Assembly (NCBI GenBank): GCA_964478735.1
Contig: CAYZJB010000041.1
Location: forward strand, 1 to 32,019
Direction: 5' to 3'
DNA from: CAYZJB01 sp964478735
Lineage (GTDB): Bacteria; CLD3; SB21
Length of the DNA: 32,019 bases
The position numbers and the translations under genes are program-made. This document shows, piece by piece, positions 24,647 to 32,019 of the stretch. How positions within the stretch are numbered: position 1 is the stretch's first letter; every line of letters starts with the position of its first letter. The notes under the pieces were generated by a model that worked only from the letters and a program-made list of their open reading frames with translations, had not been told where the DNA came from and searched no databases.

Positions 24647-25846
24647 ATGAAAATCCGCCTCAAAGCCGGTAGAGAAAAAAAAATCCGTAACCGCTATCCG
24701 TGGATATTCCGTGACGACGTGGCGACGCATTTCAAAGAACGCCAGGACATCGTCGATGGATCCGTCGTCCACGTTTTCGATCAGGAAGACCGGTTCCTCG
24801 GCCTCGCTTTTTACAATGCCCGCTCACACATCGTCGCCCGCATGCTGACGCGGCAAAACGTTCCCATCGACGAGGTTTTTTGGAAACGCCGCCTGCAGCA
24901 GGCCATCGACTATCGCCGGCAATTGAACATCGATTCCACGGGCATTCGCCTGGTTCATTCGGAAGCCGACGGATGCCCGGGTTTGATGATCGATCTGTTC
25001 GACTCGACCGTCGTCGTGCAGTTTCGTTCCCTCGGCATGGACCGGTACAAGCCGCAGATCGTGCAGATTCTGCAGGACATGGTGTCCCCGGCGGCGATTT
25101 ATGAACGCAGCGACATGGAATCTCGGGAAGAGGAAGGACTCGAACCCGTCAAGGGGCCGCTTGCAGGAGCACTGCCGGCGGACATCTTCATTCGTGAACG
25201 AGACCTGAAATTTCGCATCGACGTCGAGCGCGGGCACAAGACCGGTTTTTATCTTGACCAGCGGGACAATCGCGCGCTGATCGGGTCGCTGCTGCGAAAT
25301 GGACAGCGGTGCCTCGACCTCTTTTCGTATGTGGGCGCATTCGCGGTCGCGGCGGCAAAGGCGGGAGCAGACGTGGTCGCGGTGGACTCCGATCCGTGGG
25401 CCATCGACGAAGCGGGACGTCAGGTCGAAAAAAACGACGTTCAAAAAAAGTGTTCGTTCGTCGGTGCCGATGTTTTTGAATTTCTCGAAACCGAAGAAAA
25501 ATCCGTGACCTCCGATCCCGGCCGTTACCGTAAATTCGACCTCATTGTGATCGATCCGCCCGCGATAACCAAACGAAAGGAAGGGATCGACAAGTTGAAA
25601 TGGGCTTACTGGAAACTACTCAAAAGCGCCCTGCCGTTGCTGAATTCAGGAGGTCACGTTGTTTTATCGTCGTGCGCGTATCACATGCCCGTCGAATTGA
25701 TGCATGAAGCCGCGCGTTTTGCGTCTGCCGATCTGGGAATACGGTTACGCGTCGCGCATATCACGTATCAACCGCCGGACCATCCATGGATGCTGCAGAT
25801 TCCGGAATCTCTGTATTTAAAGACAGTGGTGTATCAGGTCGTGTAG
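24647..25846 (+). CDS. rlmI: Class I rRNA cytosine-5 methyltransferase, RlmI family
   Basis: The 399-residue protein has an N-terminal PUA domain (MKIRLKAGREKKIRNRYPWIFRDDV) and then an EEHD-like linker. The C-terminal Rossmann methyltransferase shows FYLDQRDNR (residues about 201-209), motif I CLDLFSYVGAFAVAAAKAGA, the acidic strand VVAVDSDPWAIDEA, motif IV VIDPPAITKRKEG, and the SSCAYHM motif VI with the conserved cysteine. This is the RlmI/YccW type that makes m5C1962 in 23S rRNA with SAM. Length equals E. coli RlmI (396). The ATG sits six bases after the -10 box without a ribosome-binding site, predicting a leaderless message. It is divergent from the rhomboid gene. Confidence 0.9.
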   Translation: MKIRLKAGREKKIRNRYPWIFRDDVATHFKERQDIVDGSVVHVFDQEDRFLGLAFYNARSHIVARMLTRQNVPIDEVFWKRRLQQAIDYRRQLNIDSTGIRLVHSEADGCPGLMIDLFDSTVVVQFRSLGMDRYKPQIVQILQDMVSPAAIYERSDMESREEEGLEPVKGPLAGALPADIFIRERDLKFRIDVERGHKTGFYLDQRDNRALIGSLLRNGQRCLDLFSYVGAFAVAAAKAGADVVAVDSDPWAIDEAGRQVEKNDVQKKCSFVGADVFEFLETEEKSVTSDPGRYRKFDLIVIDPPAITKRKEGIDKLKWAYWKLLKSALPLLNSGGHVVLSSCAYHMPVELMHEAARFASADLGIRLRVAHITYQPPDHPWMLQIPESLYLKTVVYQVV

Positions 25847-25860
25847 AATCCGATTTACCT

Positions 25861-25889
25861 TTGCCTTTACGTATCGCTCATGTTACATT
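25861..25889 (+). promoter_or_regulatory. Promoter of the haemoglobin-lipoprotein-pyrC operon
   Basis: TTGCCT (25861-25866) is followed after 17 nt by TACATT (25884-25889). A TG one base before the -10 gives an extended -10 element. The start would be near 25896, about 41 nt before the haemoglobin start codon. Confidence 0.6.
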
Positions 25890-25936
25890 GCGACCGCTTT
25901 ACAAATGGCGGACATCTGCGTTGAGGACAGTTACAT

Positions 25937-26341
25937 TTGATTGACATTGCACTGAACGATATCGGACAACTTTACGCCAAACTCGGCGAGCGTACCATCC
26001 GGCAGACCGTCGATCGATTTTACGACCTGATGGACACGGAGCCGCAATTCAAGCGTCTGCGCGAGATCCACCCGGCCGATTCGACGGAATCCCGAAACAA
26101 GCTGTTCAGTTTCCTCGTCGGCCGCCTCGGCGGACCGCCGCTCTATCAGGAGAAATACGGAAGTCCGATGTTGAGAGCACGCCATGCGCCGTTCCCGATC
26201 GGACCCGTCGAACGCGACCAGTGGATGGCGTGCATGACGATAGCGGTCTCGGAAACCATTTCCTCTCCGGACGTCGCCGCGCTTGTGCTGGGTTTTCTCG
26301 ACAAAGTCGCCGACGCCATGCAAAACCGGGCGGAATCATGA
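25937..26341 (+). CDS. Truncated haemoglobin, group II-like
   Basis: The 134-residue 2/2 globin has VDRFYDLMDTEP (B-helix tyrosine), LREIHP, KLFSFLVGRLGGPPLYQEKYG, RARHAPFPIG carrying the proximal histidine, and ERDQWMACM with the G8 tryptophan that marks group II. It binds haem and O2 or NO, and relatives take part in NO detoxification or redox signalling. The start is a TTG at 25937 with GAGGA upstream. No ATG is available before the B helix, so the weak start is probably real. The ATGA overlap with the next gene couples it to a lipoprotein and, three bases beyond, pyrC. Confidence 0.88.
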   Translation: MIDIALNDIGQLYAKLGERTIRQTVDRFYDLMDTEPQFKRLREIHPADSTESRNKLFSFLVGRLGGPPLYQEKYGSPMLRARHAPFPIGPVERDQWMACMTIAVSETISSPDVAALVLGFLDKVADAMQNRAES

Positions 26342-26691
26342 GAGTCGTACCGCTTCTTGTTTTCATTGTCGCTGCCGGGTGCAGCCGTAGTTACGTCGTC
26401 AAAGAATATGACCAGGACGAGTCGCCGGGAATCGTCGAGTTTCTTGCGACGCTCAATACGGACGACGAGGTCACGCTGGTCATGAAGGACGGAAGCGAAA
26501 ACTCCGGTACCTACTACTCCACGCAGGACGGCTACGTCACGATCCAGCAGGGACTGTTTTTCCGTGACTACCCGCTCGCCGAAGTCCGGATGGTCCGTTA
26601 TAAAAGCGAATCGCGGAACGTCAAACCCGCCATTTACGTCCTGGCCGGCGTCATGGTGGCCATCATCATTTTTCAATTTTCACAAGAATAA
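26338..26691 (+). CDS. Small lipoprotein with C-terminal membrane segment
   Basis: The ATG at 26338 overlaps the haemoglobin stop and opens a lipoprotein signal (MRVVPLLVFIVAAGC, lipobox VAAGC). The longer frame to 26221 lies inside the globin gene. The 117-residue chain has a small beta-rich central part (EVTLVMKDGSENSGTYYSTQDGYVTIQQ) and a hydrophobic segment at residues 96-113 near the C-terminus (AIYVLAGVMVAIIIF). The combination of an N-terminal lipid anchor and a C-terminal span is odd. The central part resembles LSm-like or SH3-like small barrels by eye only. Function is unknown. It is coupled between the globin and pyrC. Confidence 0.75.
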   Translation: MRVVPLLVFIVAAGCSRSYVVKEYDQDESPGIVEFLATLNTDDEVTLVMKDGSENSGTYYSTQDGYVTIQQGLFFRDYPLAEVRMVRYKSESRNVKPAIYVLAGVMVAIIIFQFSQE

Positions 26692-26694
26692 GCC

Positions 26695-27996
26695 ATGCCG
26701 CGTGCCGTCCAAGCCAAACCGCTTCCTTCCCGACTGCTGCTTAAAAACATCCGATTGATCGATCTACTTCAGGACCGTGAGGAAGCCACCGATCTCGTCA
26801 TTGCTGGAGGCTACATCGAGTCGATCGGCAAAACATCGGCTTCTGCGGATGAAACGTACGACATGCACGGCGCGATTGTCACGCAGGGGCTCATCGATAT
26901 GCACGTGCATTTGCGCGAACCCGGCCGTGAAGATAAAGAAACGATCCTGACGGGCTGCAACGCCGCGATGGCCGGCGGATTTACCGCCGTCGCCTGCATG
27001 CCCAACACGACGCCGCCCATCGACACGGCGGACACCGTGCAATTTATCAAGTCCCGCGCTGCCGAGCTTCTGGTCGACGTGTATCCGGTCGGTTGCGTCT
27101 CGAAAGGCCGGGAAGGCAAAGAACTGGCGGAAATCGGCGCACTCGTCGACGCCGGCGCTGTGGCGATTTCCGATGACGGCGATCCGGTGTACAACGCCGA
27201 GATCATGCGCCGGGCACTCGAGTACGTCAAGATGTTCAAGGTCCCCGTCATCGAACACGCGGAAGACAAATCATTGTCCAACCGCGGATCGATGAATGAA
27301 AGCGAGACGTCGATGCGGCTGGGTCTTCGCGGCATCCCGTCGATTTCGGAAGACGTCATCGTTGCGCGTGACATCCTGCTTGCGGAGTACACGTATTCGC
27401 ACGTTCACATTGCCCACATTTCGACGGGCGGTACGGTCCGGCTCGTTCGCGATGCGAAAAAACGCGGCGTTCCGGTCACCTGCGAAGTTTGTCCACATCA
27501 TTTTACACTTACCGACGCCGCCGTCGCACAGTACAACACGTTCGCCAAGATGAACCCGCCCTTGCGCGGTTCCGAAGACGTGGAAGAAATCAAACGCGGC
27601 CTGCAGGACGGCACGATCGACGTCATCGCGACCGATCATGCTCCGCATACCGTCGAAGACAAGGAGTGCGAGTTCGACAACGCTGCGTTCGGCATTACGG
27701 GTCTTGAAACGTGCGTCGGCATCGTTTTTCAGGACCTTGTTCATCCCGGCATCATCCCGCTGAAGACGGCGCTGTATAAACTGGCCGTCGCGCCGCGCCG
27801 GGTGCTGAATCTGACGGTACCGGAAATTGCCGTCGGCGCACCGGCCAATCTGAGTATCCTCGATCCGACTCGTGAATGGCATTACGATGTCAGGCAGAGT
27901 TGTTCCAAAAGCATCAACACGCCGTACGACGGTTATGCCATGAAAGGCAAGGCGCTCGGCGTGATCAATCGGGGTAAGATTTTCTTCGAAGTGTAG
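26695..27996 (+). CDS. pyrC: Dihydroorotase
   Basis: The 433-residue class I dihydroorotase catalyses the third step of pyrimidine synthesis, carbamoyl-aspartate to dihydroorotate. The metal site is visible: H70-x-H72 in IDMHVHLREPG, the aspartate region ISDDGDPV, EHAED near residue 186, HIAHISTGG near 240, and the late DHAPH (ATDHAPHTVEDKE). R74 and the CMPNTTPP loop bind substrate. Length and motifs suit the long form (PyrC2/URA4-type). The start at 26695 is three bases after the lipoprotein stop. Together with udk elsewhere in the window this covers synthesis and salvage, but the two are on different transcripts. Confidence 0.95.
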   Translation: MPRAVQAKPLPSRLLLKNIRLIDLLQDREEATDLVIAGGYIESIGKTSASADETYDMHGAIVTQGLIDMHVHLREPGREDKETILTGCNAAMAGGFTAVACMPNTTPPIDTADTVQFIKSRAAELLVDVYPVGCVSKGREGKELAEIGALVDAGAVAISDDGDPVYNAEIMRRALEYVKMFKVPVIEHAEDKSLSNRGSMNESETSMRLGLRGIPSISEDVIVARDILLAEYTYSHVHIAHISTGGTVRLVRDAKKRGVPVTCEVCPHHFTLTDAAVAQYNTFAKMNPPLRGSEDVEEIKRGLQDGTIDVIATDHAPHTVEDKECEFDNAAFGITGLETCVGIVFQDLVHPGIIPLKTALYKLAVAPRRVLNLTVPEIAVGAPANLSILDPTREWHYDVRQSCSKSINTPYDGYAMKGKALGVINRGKIFFEV

Positions 27997-28060
27997 ATGC
28001 CCTCGTAGATTGAGTGAGCATTGAGGATCGACGTATCCGTCGTCAAGTAAAGGAAGATCC

Positions 28061-28566
28061 ATGGTTCCGGAAATCATCGAACTTTATGAGTTTAACTCGT
28101 GGGCCAACCGCCGGACGCTTGAAGCTCTGTCGCATCTCACGCCCGAAGATTTCAACCGCGATTTAGGCAGCAGCTTTTCTTCCATGAGAAAAACCCTGGT
28201 TCACATCGTATTTGGTGAATGGTTTGGCTCGCTCGCTGGAAGGGGGATTCACCGACGAGTATTCCCAAATCGTGGAATCTGGCGACGTTTCAAACCATCA
28301 AAGGACATTGGGAGCAAAACGATTCTGAGTTGCACGCCTACGCGTGCAAGCTAACCCATGAGGAATTAACTCGTGTGATCGAATATCGTGACACCGAGGG
28401 ACATCCTATGTTGTTACCTCTACAGGTAATGCTCAAACATGTCGTCAACCATTCCACTTATCACCGCGGCCAATTAACCACCATGATGCGCCAGGTCGGT
28501 GCCCGGCCCGCTCCTACCGATTTCATGCTGTTTTATCTGGAACGGCAGCAAGGACAAGGGAAATAA
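28061..28566 (+). pseudogene. DinB-family protein split by a one-base frameshift
   Basis: Two overlapping frames together encode one complete DinB protein of about 168 residues. The first (from ATG 28061, with AAGGAAG upstream) gives ELYEFNSWANRRTLEAL, RDLGSSFSSMRKTLVHIVFGEW. The second, in the +1 frame from 28219, continues VWLARWKGDSPTSIP and ends with HVVNHSTYHRGQLTTMMRQVGARP, the family's metal-binding histidines. Restoring one G after GAATGG (28217-28222) would rejoin them as GEW-VWLARW. Either the gene is freshly dead or a G was lost in the assembly. Intact members are metal-binding four-helix thiol-transferase-like enzymes. It may belong to the pyrC transcript (64 nt gap). Confidence 0.8.
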
Positions 28567-29045
28567 AATTGCCCCGTCGACTCTATCTTGGCGCAGACTT
28601 GAAGCCGATGGATTTCACCCTCTCCCGCCACTTTACGAACGGCAATTTCTTTGGTTCGCTGAATCGACGTAAATGATGTTTGAACCCCGATGGGCCCTCC
28701 CGGCGTCTCGCGATAGGTGATGATAACGTTGTTTTTCGATCCCAGGTTGTACAGACGGGCAAAGTCGACGACCTCGGGTAATTCACGAACCAGCGTGGGC
28801 CCGACGGCCGGGTAATTTTCGGAACTTTTGAAAATTAATTGGTTATCTTTGTATTGGTCGAGCTGGACACGGTAAATTTCGTTCGCGTGGTCGTGAAAAT
28901 CGTCGTAACTGCGTTCGGGCCGGACATAATCGAGGATCAGAATGAATCCGACCGTGCCGACGGCCAATCCGACAACATGGATAAACGAATAGACCTTATT
29001 TCTGAAAATATGGCGGATAGCGACGGTAAGGAAATAACTCAGCAT
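28533..29045 (-). pseudogene. Internally deleted FtsX/MacB-type ABC permease relic
   Basis: The start at 29045 follows GGGAGGA and gives a normal permease N-terminus: LTVAIRHIFRNKVYSFIHVVGLAVGTVGFILILDYV, then SYDDFHDHANEIYRVQ and YPAVGPTLVRELPEVVDFARLY. About residue 125 the sequence jumps to IQRTKEIAVRKVAG, a motif that belongs near the second FtsX domain of these roughly 800-residue proteins. It then ends in unrelated sequence. Most of the periplasmic domain and three membrane helices are gone, so it cannot be a working permease. No ABC ATPase is adjacent. The frame's last bases overlap the DinB gene. Confidence 0.75.
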
Positions 29046-29224
29046 GATGTCCTCCCGGTTCGATTTTGGAATAAATGCTTTAACGTGTTGTCGAACCGAG
29101 GGTTCCAGCCTATCGCTGCGTCTCGATAAGTTGAAACCTGGTATGCGTATTATGCGTGATCCGACAGTCGGAATGGCAAAATGTTTCAACAAGTTTTCGT
29201 GCCACGTCGTTAGCTGAAAAACCA

Positions 29225-29483
29225 ATGGATGAATTCCGAACGATCGACGGCGAGTCTCGTACCGATTTGAAAATCAAAGCATCGCGATTTTGCGCCGCGG
29301 CTTTTCCGGCAACCTCCGTCACCGAGTTCGAAAAACGATTGGCCACGGAGCGTAAAACGACGTTCGACGCCACGCACCACTGCTATGCATTTTCCATCGG
29401 ACATCCGCCGGCCATCGTCCAACGTTTCAACGATGACGGGGAGCCGTCCGGAACGGCCGGTAAGCCGATCTTGCTCGCCATCC
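29225..29483 (+). CDS. YigZ/IMPACT-family protein (N-terminal part, cut by gap)
   Basis: From the ATG at 29225 the sequence reads MDEFRTIDGESRTDLKIKASRF, ATHHCYAFSIG and FNDDGEPSGTAGKPIL, which is the YigZ/UPF0029 N-terminal domain with its DATHHCYA and NDDGEPSGTAGxP signatures. About 86 residues are present and the sequence then enters the N gap. The open frame seems to continue through the Ns into the barrel protein, but that is an artefact of the placeholder. YigZ/IMPACT proteins are tied to translation control in eukaryotes, and the bacterial role is unclear. The codons before 29225 are not needed. Confidence 0.85.
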
Positions 29484-29583
29484 NNNNNNNNNNNNNNNNN
29501 NNNNNNNNNNNNNNNNNNNNNNNNNNNNNNNNNNNNNNNNNNNNNNNNNNNNNNNNNNNNNNNNNNNNNNNNNNNNNNNNNNN
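29484..29583. other. Assembly gap of 100 N
   Basis: Exactly 100 unknown bases, the usual placeholder for a scaffold gap of unknown size. It separates the YigZ-like N-terminus from the Omp85 C-terminal part. The true missing length must hold at least the rest of yigZ and the start of the barrel gene. Confidence 0.98.
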
Positions 29584-30862
29584 CAGCGTCGTCAAAGGAC
29601 CGCGCGCGCGGCTGCGCGACGTGCGTTTTGACGGCCTGACCTCGAGCCGCCCGGAAGCGCTGAAGCGTGAAATGCGTCTGCCACTGCCCATGGCGTACGA
29701 CACGAGACGGATCGATCAGGGTCTGTCGAGGATACGAAAATTGCCCTATATCGCCGAAGTGGGTGAGCCGCTGTGGCTCGCCGTCAACGATACGACCTAC
29801 GACCTGATCGTACCCGTGCGCGAAAGCCGCTCCAATCGTCTCGACGGCGTAGCGGGTTACGTCCCGCGTCAACCGGGATCGTCGGAAAAAGCTTATTTGA
29901 CGGCGTTCGTCGAGATGTCGTTTACCAATCTGACCGGAACGGGCCGTCGGTTGGACTTCCGCTGGCATAAACCGACCCGGCGGTCGCAGGATTTTTTCTT
30001 TTCGTACACGGAACCGTGGGTGATGGGGTACCCCGTCCGCGCCGGCATCAGCATCAATCAACGAATTCAGGACACGCTCTACGTCGACCGGCAACTGTCG
30101 ATCCGGACCTCGTGGCAATTATTGCCCGACGCGTCGATCGATCTCGGGGCTACATTGCAAAACCTTCAACCGTCAAGCGATCGGAACGGATTTATTTTTT
30201 CGATACCGACTTCCCGTATCCTAACGGCGTCAGTCGGACTAACCTACGACCGGAGAAACAACAGCGTGAATCCGACCAGCGGGGTCTATTATCACACGCA
30301 CCTGGATTATCTTCGAAAGCGTGAGCGCTCGATCGTCGCCGATGCCGACGGCGCCGATACGTTGACCGTCGACGGACAGGGCATTCCCGTATCGACCGTG
30401 TCACGTTCGCGTCCGGCCCAGCGTTTGTTTTTGGACGTTTTGATGTTTTATCCCATCCGCCGGAGGTGGGTACTTTTCGATGGCATTCACGCGGCTTTTT
30501 ACCGGTCCGGCGAACGCACGCTGCCGCTGAGTGAACAATTCCGTCTCGGCGGTCTCCATGACGTTCGCGGCTATGTCGAAGATTTTTACCTCGGCTCCCG
30601 TGTCGGTTGGAACAATCTCGAGCTACGGTATCTGACGTCGCCGCGTTCACGAATTTTCGTTTTTTTTGACGCCGGACATTATTTCCGTTATGAACCGCGC
30701 GTCGGGGGAGGTTTCCAAAAACGCTCCGGTTGGCCGGTCGGATACGGCTTCGGGATGCGCGTCGACACGCGCCTGGGCATTTTCGCTCTCGATTATGGAC
30801 TGGGCCGGGGAGATGAATTCAACAACGGTAAAGTCCATTTCGGCCTCACCAGCGAGTTTTAA
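29584..30862 (+). CDS. Omp85-family outer-membrane protein (BamA/TamA-like), N-terminus missing
   Basis: About 425 residues remain after the gap. The first 90 look like a POTRA domain (ARLRDVRFDGLTSSRPEALKREM, TRRIDQGLSRIRKLPYIAEVG, YDLIVPVRESR). The rest is a beta-barrel with alternating strands, the conserved EQFRLGGLHDVRGYVEDFYLG (loop-6 VRGY in place of VRGF) and a C-terminal strand ending in F (VHFGLTSEF), the sorting signal of outer-membrane proteins. The family inserts or exports proteins across the outer membrane. One POTRA is visible, and more may lie in the gap. BamA itself has five and is longer, so a TamA-like or accessory Omp85 is more likely than BamA. exbD follows after 107 nt. 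Confidence 0.85.
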
Positions 30863-30969
30863 TCCGGCGACATTCGTCAAGGTTCCTGCCGATTTTCATA
30901 ACGCTCCCCTACGTTTGGAAAAAACGAATTGCGACAAGTGTACATGTTCATTTTGTCGCTTGTACCTGT

Positions 30970-31359
30970 ATGAGGCACCGGGTCAAACGCGCGTCCCCGT
31001 CATTTCCCACCGGCTCAACGTCCGACATGGCGTTTTTACTGCTGATTTTCTTTCTGGCAATCACCTCCATCGGCAACGACAAAGGCATCCGGATGACGTT
31101 GCCTGAAAAAGACGCCGTCGTTTCGAAGCCTCCCTTTCGTCTCGATATTTTGATCGGGACGGACGGCTCAATCCACATCGATGATCGAACGGTGTCGCTG
31201 TCGGAACTCGGTACCGTGATGCGTTCACACGCCGCCAGGTCTACGGATTTACTTGTGTCGGTTGCAACATCACGACAGACTCGTTACCGTCATTACATTG
31301 CAGTACTCGACGTTCTTAACGGTTGCGGAATCCGGCGTATTTCAATTGCCGATCCATAG
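30970..31359 (+). CDS. exbD: ExbD/TolR-family biopolymer transport protein
   Basis: The 129-residue protein has a single N-terminal membrane helix with the proton-carrying aspartate D19 in PTGSTSDMAFLLLIFFLAIT, then a periplasmic domain (KGIRMTLPEKDAVV, IHIDDRTVSLSEL, ILVSVATSRQTRY). This is the ExbD/TolR pattern, about 10 residues shorter than E. coli ExbD at the N-terminus. It works with an ExbB/TolQ channel to couple the proton gradient to TonB. No exbB is next to it in the window. The start at 30970 is the only ATG near the helix, and the Shine-Dalgarno is weak. tonB follows after 12 nt. Confidence 0.88.
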   Translation: MRHRVKRASPSFPTGSTSDMAFLLLIFFLAITSIGNDKGIRMTLPEKDAVVSKPPFRLDILIGTDGSIHIDDRTVSLSELGTVMRSHAARSTDLLVSVATSRQTRYRHYIAVLDVLNGCGIRRISIADP

Positions 31360-31371
31360 AAGAAGGTTGCG

Positions 31372-32004
31372 ATGTCCCATCATTCCCGGCACTACCGTCT
31401 TACGATGGAAATTTCATTTTTACTTTCCCTCGTTTTGACGGTGACGTCGTTCCACTTGATCCGTTTCCCCGACATCATTCCGCGGCCTCAACAAACGATT
31501 GAGAATGAACCGTTGGAATTTATTCCCATTACAAAACCCCCACAGAAGGCCGCTTCTAAACCCTCCATCCGTCCGACATCGATTGCGGAGCGTTTTATCG
31601 AGCAACTGCTGGAGGAAGAGCACGCCGAGTCTATCGATTCGACCTTTGTACCCGAAATTCCTGTCGTTGAACCACCGATAGAACCCGTTGCCGAATCCGA
31701 GCGTTTCGTCACTTCACCTGACGTTTATCCTTCACTCATCGGCGGTGACGCGTTCGTTCGAAAACATATCAAGTATCCCGACGTGGCACGGATAGCCCGG
31801 ATGGAAGGCCAGGCAATGATCCGAGTCTATCTGGATGAAAATGGAAACGTCGTGAATGCGGAGATCGTACAGGAAACCGGTAACGTCGGTTTCGGCCAGG
31901 CCGCGCTGGACGTTTTGCGTACGTGCCGTTTTACCCCCGCCCTCCAGAGGGACCGGCCGGTGCGTGTCGCCGTCAATATTCCCATTCGATTTCGGCTCAA
32001 GTAA
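31372..32004 (+). CDS. tonB: TonB-family energy transducer
   Basis: The 210 residues have an N-terminal membrane anchor (about 12-30, EISFLLSLVLTVTSFHLI), a Pro/Glu-rich periplasmic linker (residues 40-120, with PVVEPPIEPVAESE) and a C-terminal TonB domain: YPDVARIARMEGQAMIRVYLDENGNVVNAEIV, FGQAALDVLRTCRFTPAL and the terminal VAVNIPIRFRLK. The fold delivers ExbB/ExbD energy to outer-membrane receptors. The start has AGAAGG seven bases upstream and lies 12 nt after exbD, so the two are co-transcribed. No TonB-dependent receptor is in the window. Confidence 0.9.
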   Translation: MSHHSRHYRLTMEISFLLSLVLTVTSFHLIRFPDIIPRPQQTIENEPLEFIPITKPPQKAASKPSIRPTSIAERFIEQLLEEEHAESIDSTFVPEIPVVEPPIEPVAESERFVTSPDVYPSLIGGDAFVRKHIKYPDVARIARMEGQAMIRVYLDENGNVVNAEIVQETGNVGFGQAALDVLRTCRFTPALQRDRPVRVAVNIPIRFRLK

Positions 32005-32019
32005 CACAGTCTGACACAG

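Noticed and set aside
29156..30862. One 568-residue fusion protein
   Set aside because: The frame is continuous only through 100 placeholder Ns, and the two sides belong to unrelated families.
30920..30969. Hairpin or operator around GCGACAAGTGTAC / GTCGCTTGTAC upstream of exbD
   Set aside because: The halves are not true inverted repeats when aligned base by base, so similarity is partial only.

Overview
This 32 kb window is scaffolded chromosomal sequence from a Gram-negative bacterium, with a 100-base run of N at 29484-29583. An Omp85-type outer-membrane barrel, an ExbD/TonB pair and lipoproteins with lipoboxes show the double membrane. Several traits would fit an FCB-type lineage (Ignavibacteriota, Calditrichota or a relative): a macrolide-exporter/FtsX-type permease relic, an RRM RNA-binding protein, a fused acyl-CoA mutase (IcmF), and a GGGGAGGG palindromic repeat of the kind that encodes NPSLALPLKG-like peptides. 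This is an impression, not a placement. No rRNA, tRNA, CRISPR array, insertion sequence or prophage was seen.

Left edge (1-1656): a truncated ankyrin-repeat protein (-), a DUF5655-like zinc-motif protein (-) and an exported SAM-methyltransferase-fold protein (+).

Central minus-strand block (1657-20214): 14 collinear genes with gaps from -14 to +63 nt, probably one long transcription unit or a few nested ones. In transcription order: the fused mutase icmF; an AAA ATPase and a small TOPRIM-like protein forming a compact A+T-richer pair; an antibiotic-biosynthesis-monooxygenase-fold protein; a large lipoprotein; a 1311-residue V4R/PAS hybrid histidine kinase; nhaA; a DUF486 membrane protein; udk; xdhA and xdhB; an Mpv17-like membrane protein; a MESH1/SpoT-like HD hydrolase; and a multi-span membrane protein. 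Purine oxidation (xdhAB), pyrimidine salvage (udk) and possible alarmone hydrolysis sit together.

Right part (20215-28060): an alpha/beta hydrolase, a fatty-acid desaturase with its own promoter, and an RRM protein preceded by a promoter, a structured leader and an intrinsic terminator. Then come a membrane protein and a rhomboid protease (-), rlmI (+), and an operon of truncated haemoglobin, lipoprotein and dihydroorotase. Four promoters follow a TTGnnn / 17-18 nt / hexamer pattern. The divergent rhomboid and rlmI promoters lie so close to their ATGs that both mRNAs look leaderless.

Right edge (28061-32019): a DinB-family gene broken by one missing base, an internally deleted ABC-permease relic, a YigZ-family gene cut by the N gap, the C-terminal part of an Omp85 protein, then exbD and tonB.

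The best candidate for an undescribed system is the ATPase/TOPRIM-like pair at 15285-16756, which resembles two-gene ATPase-nuclease defence modules but has an altered Walker A motif. The attenuator-like leader of the RRM gene is second.
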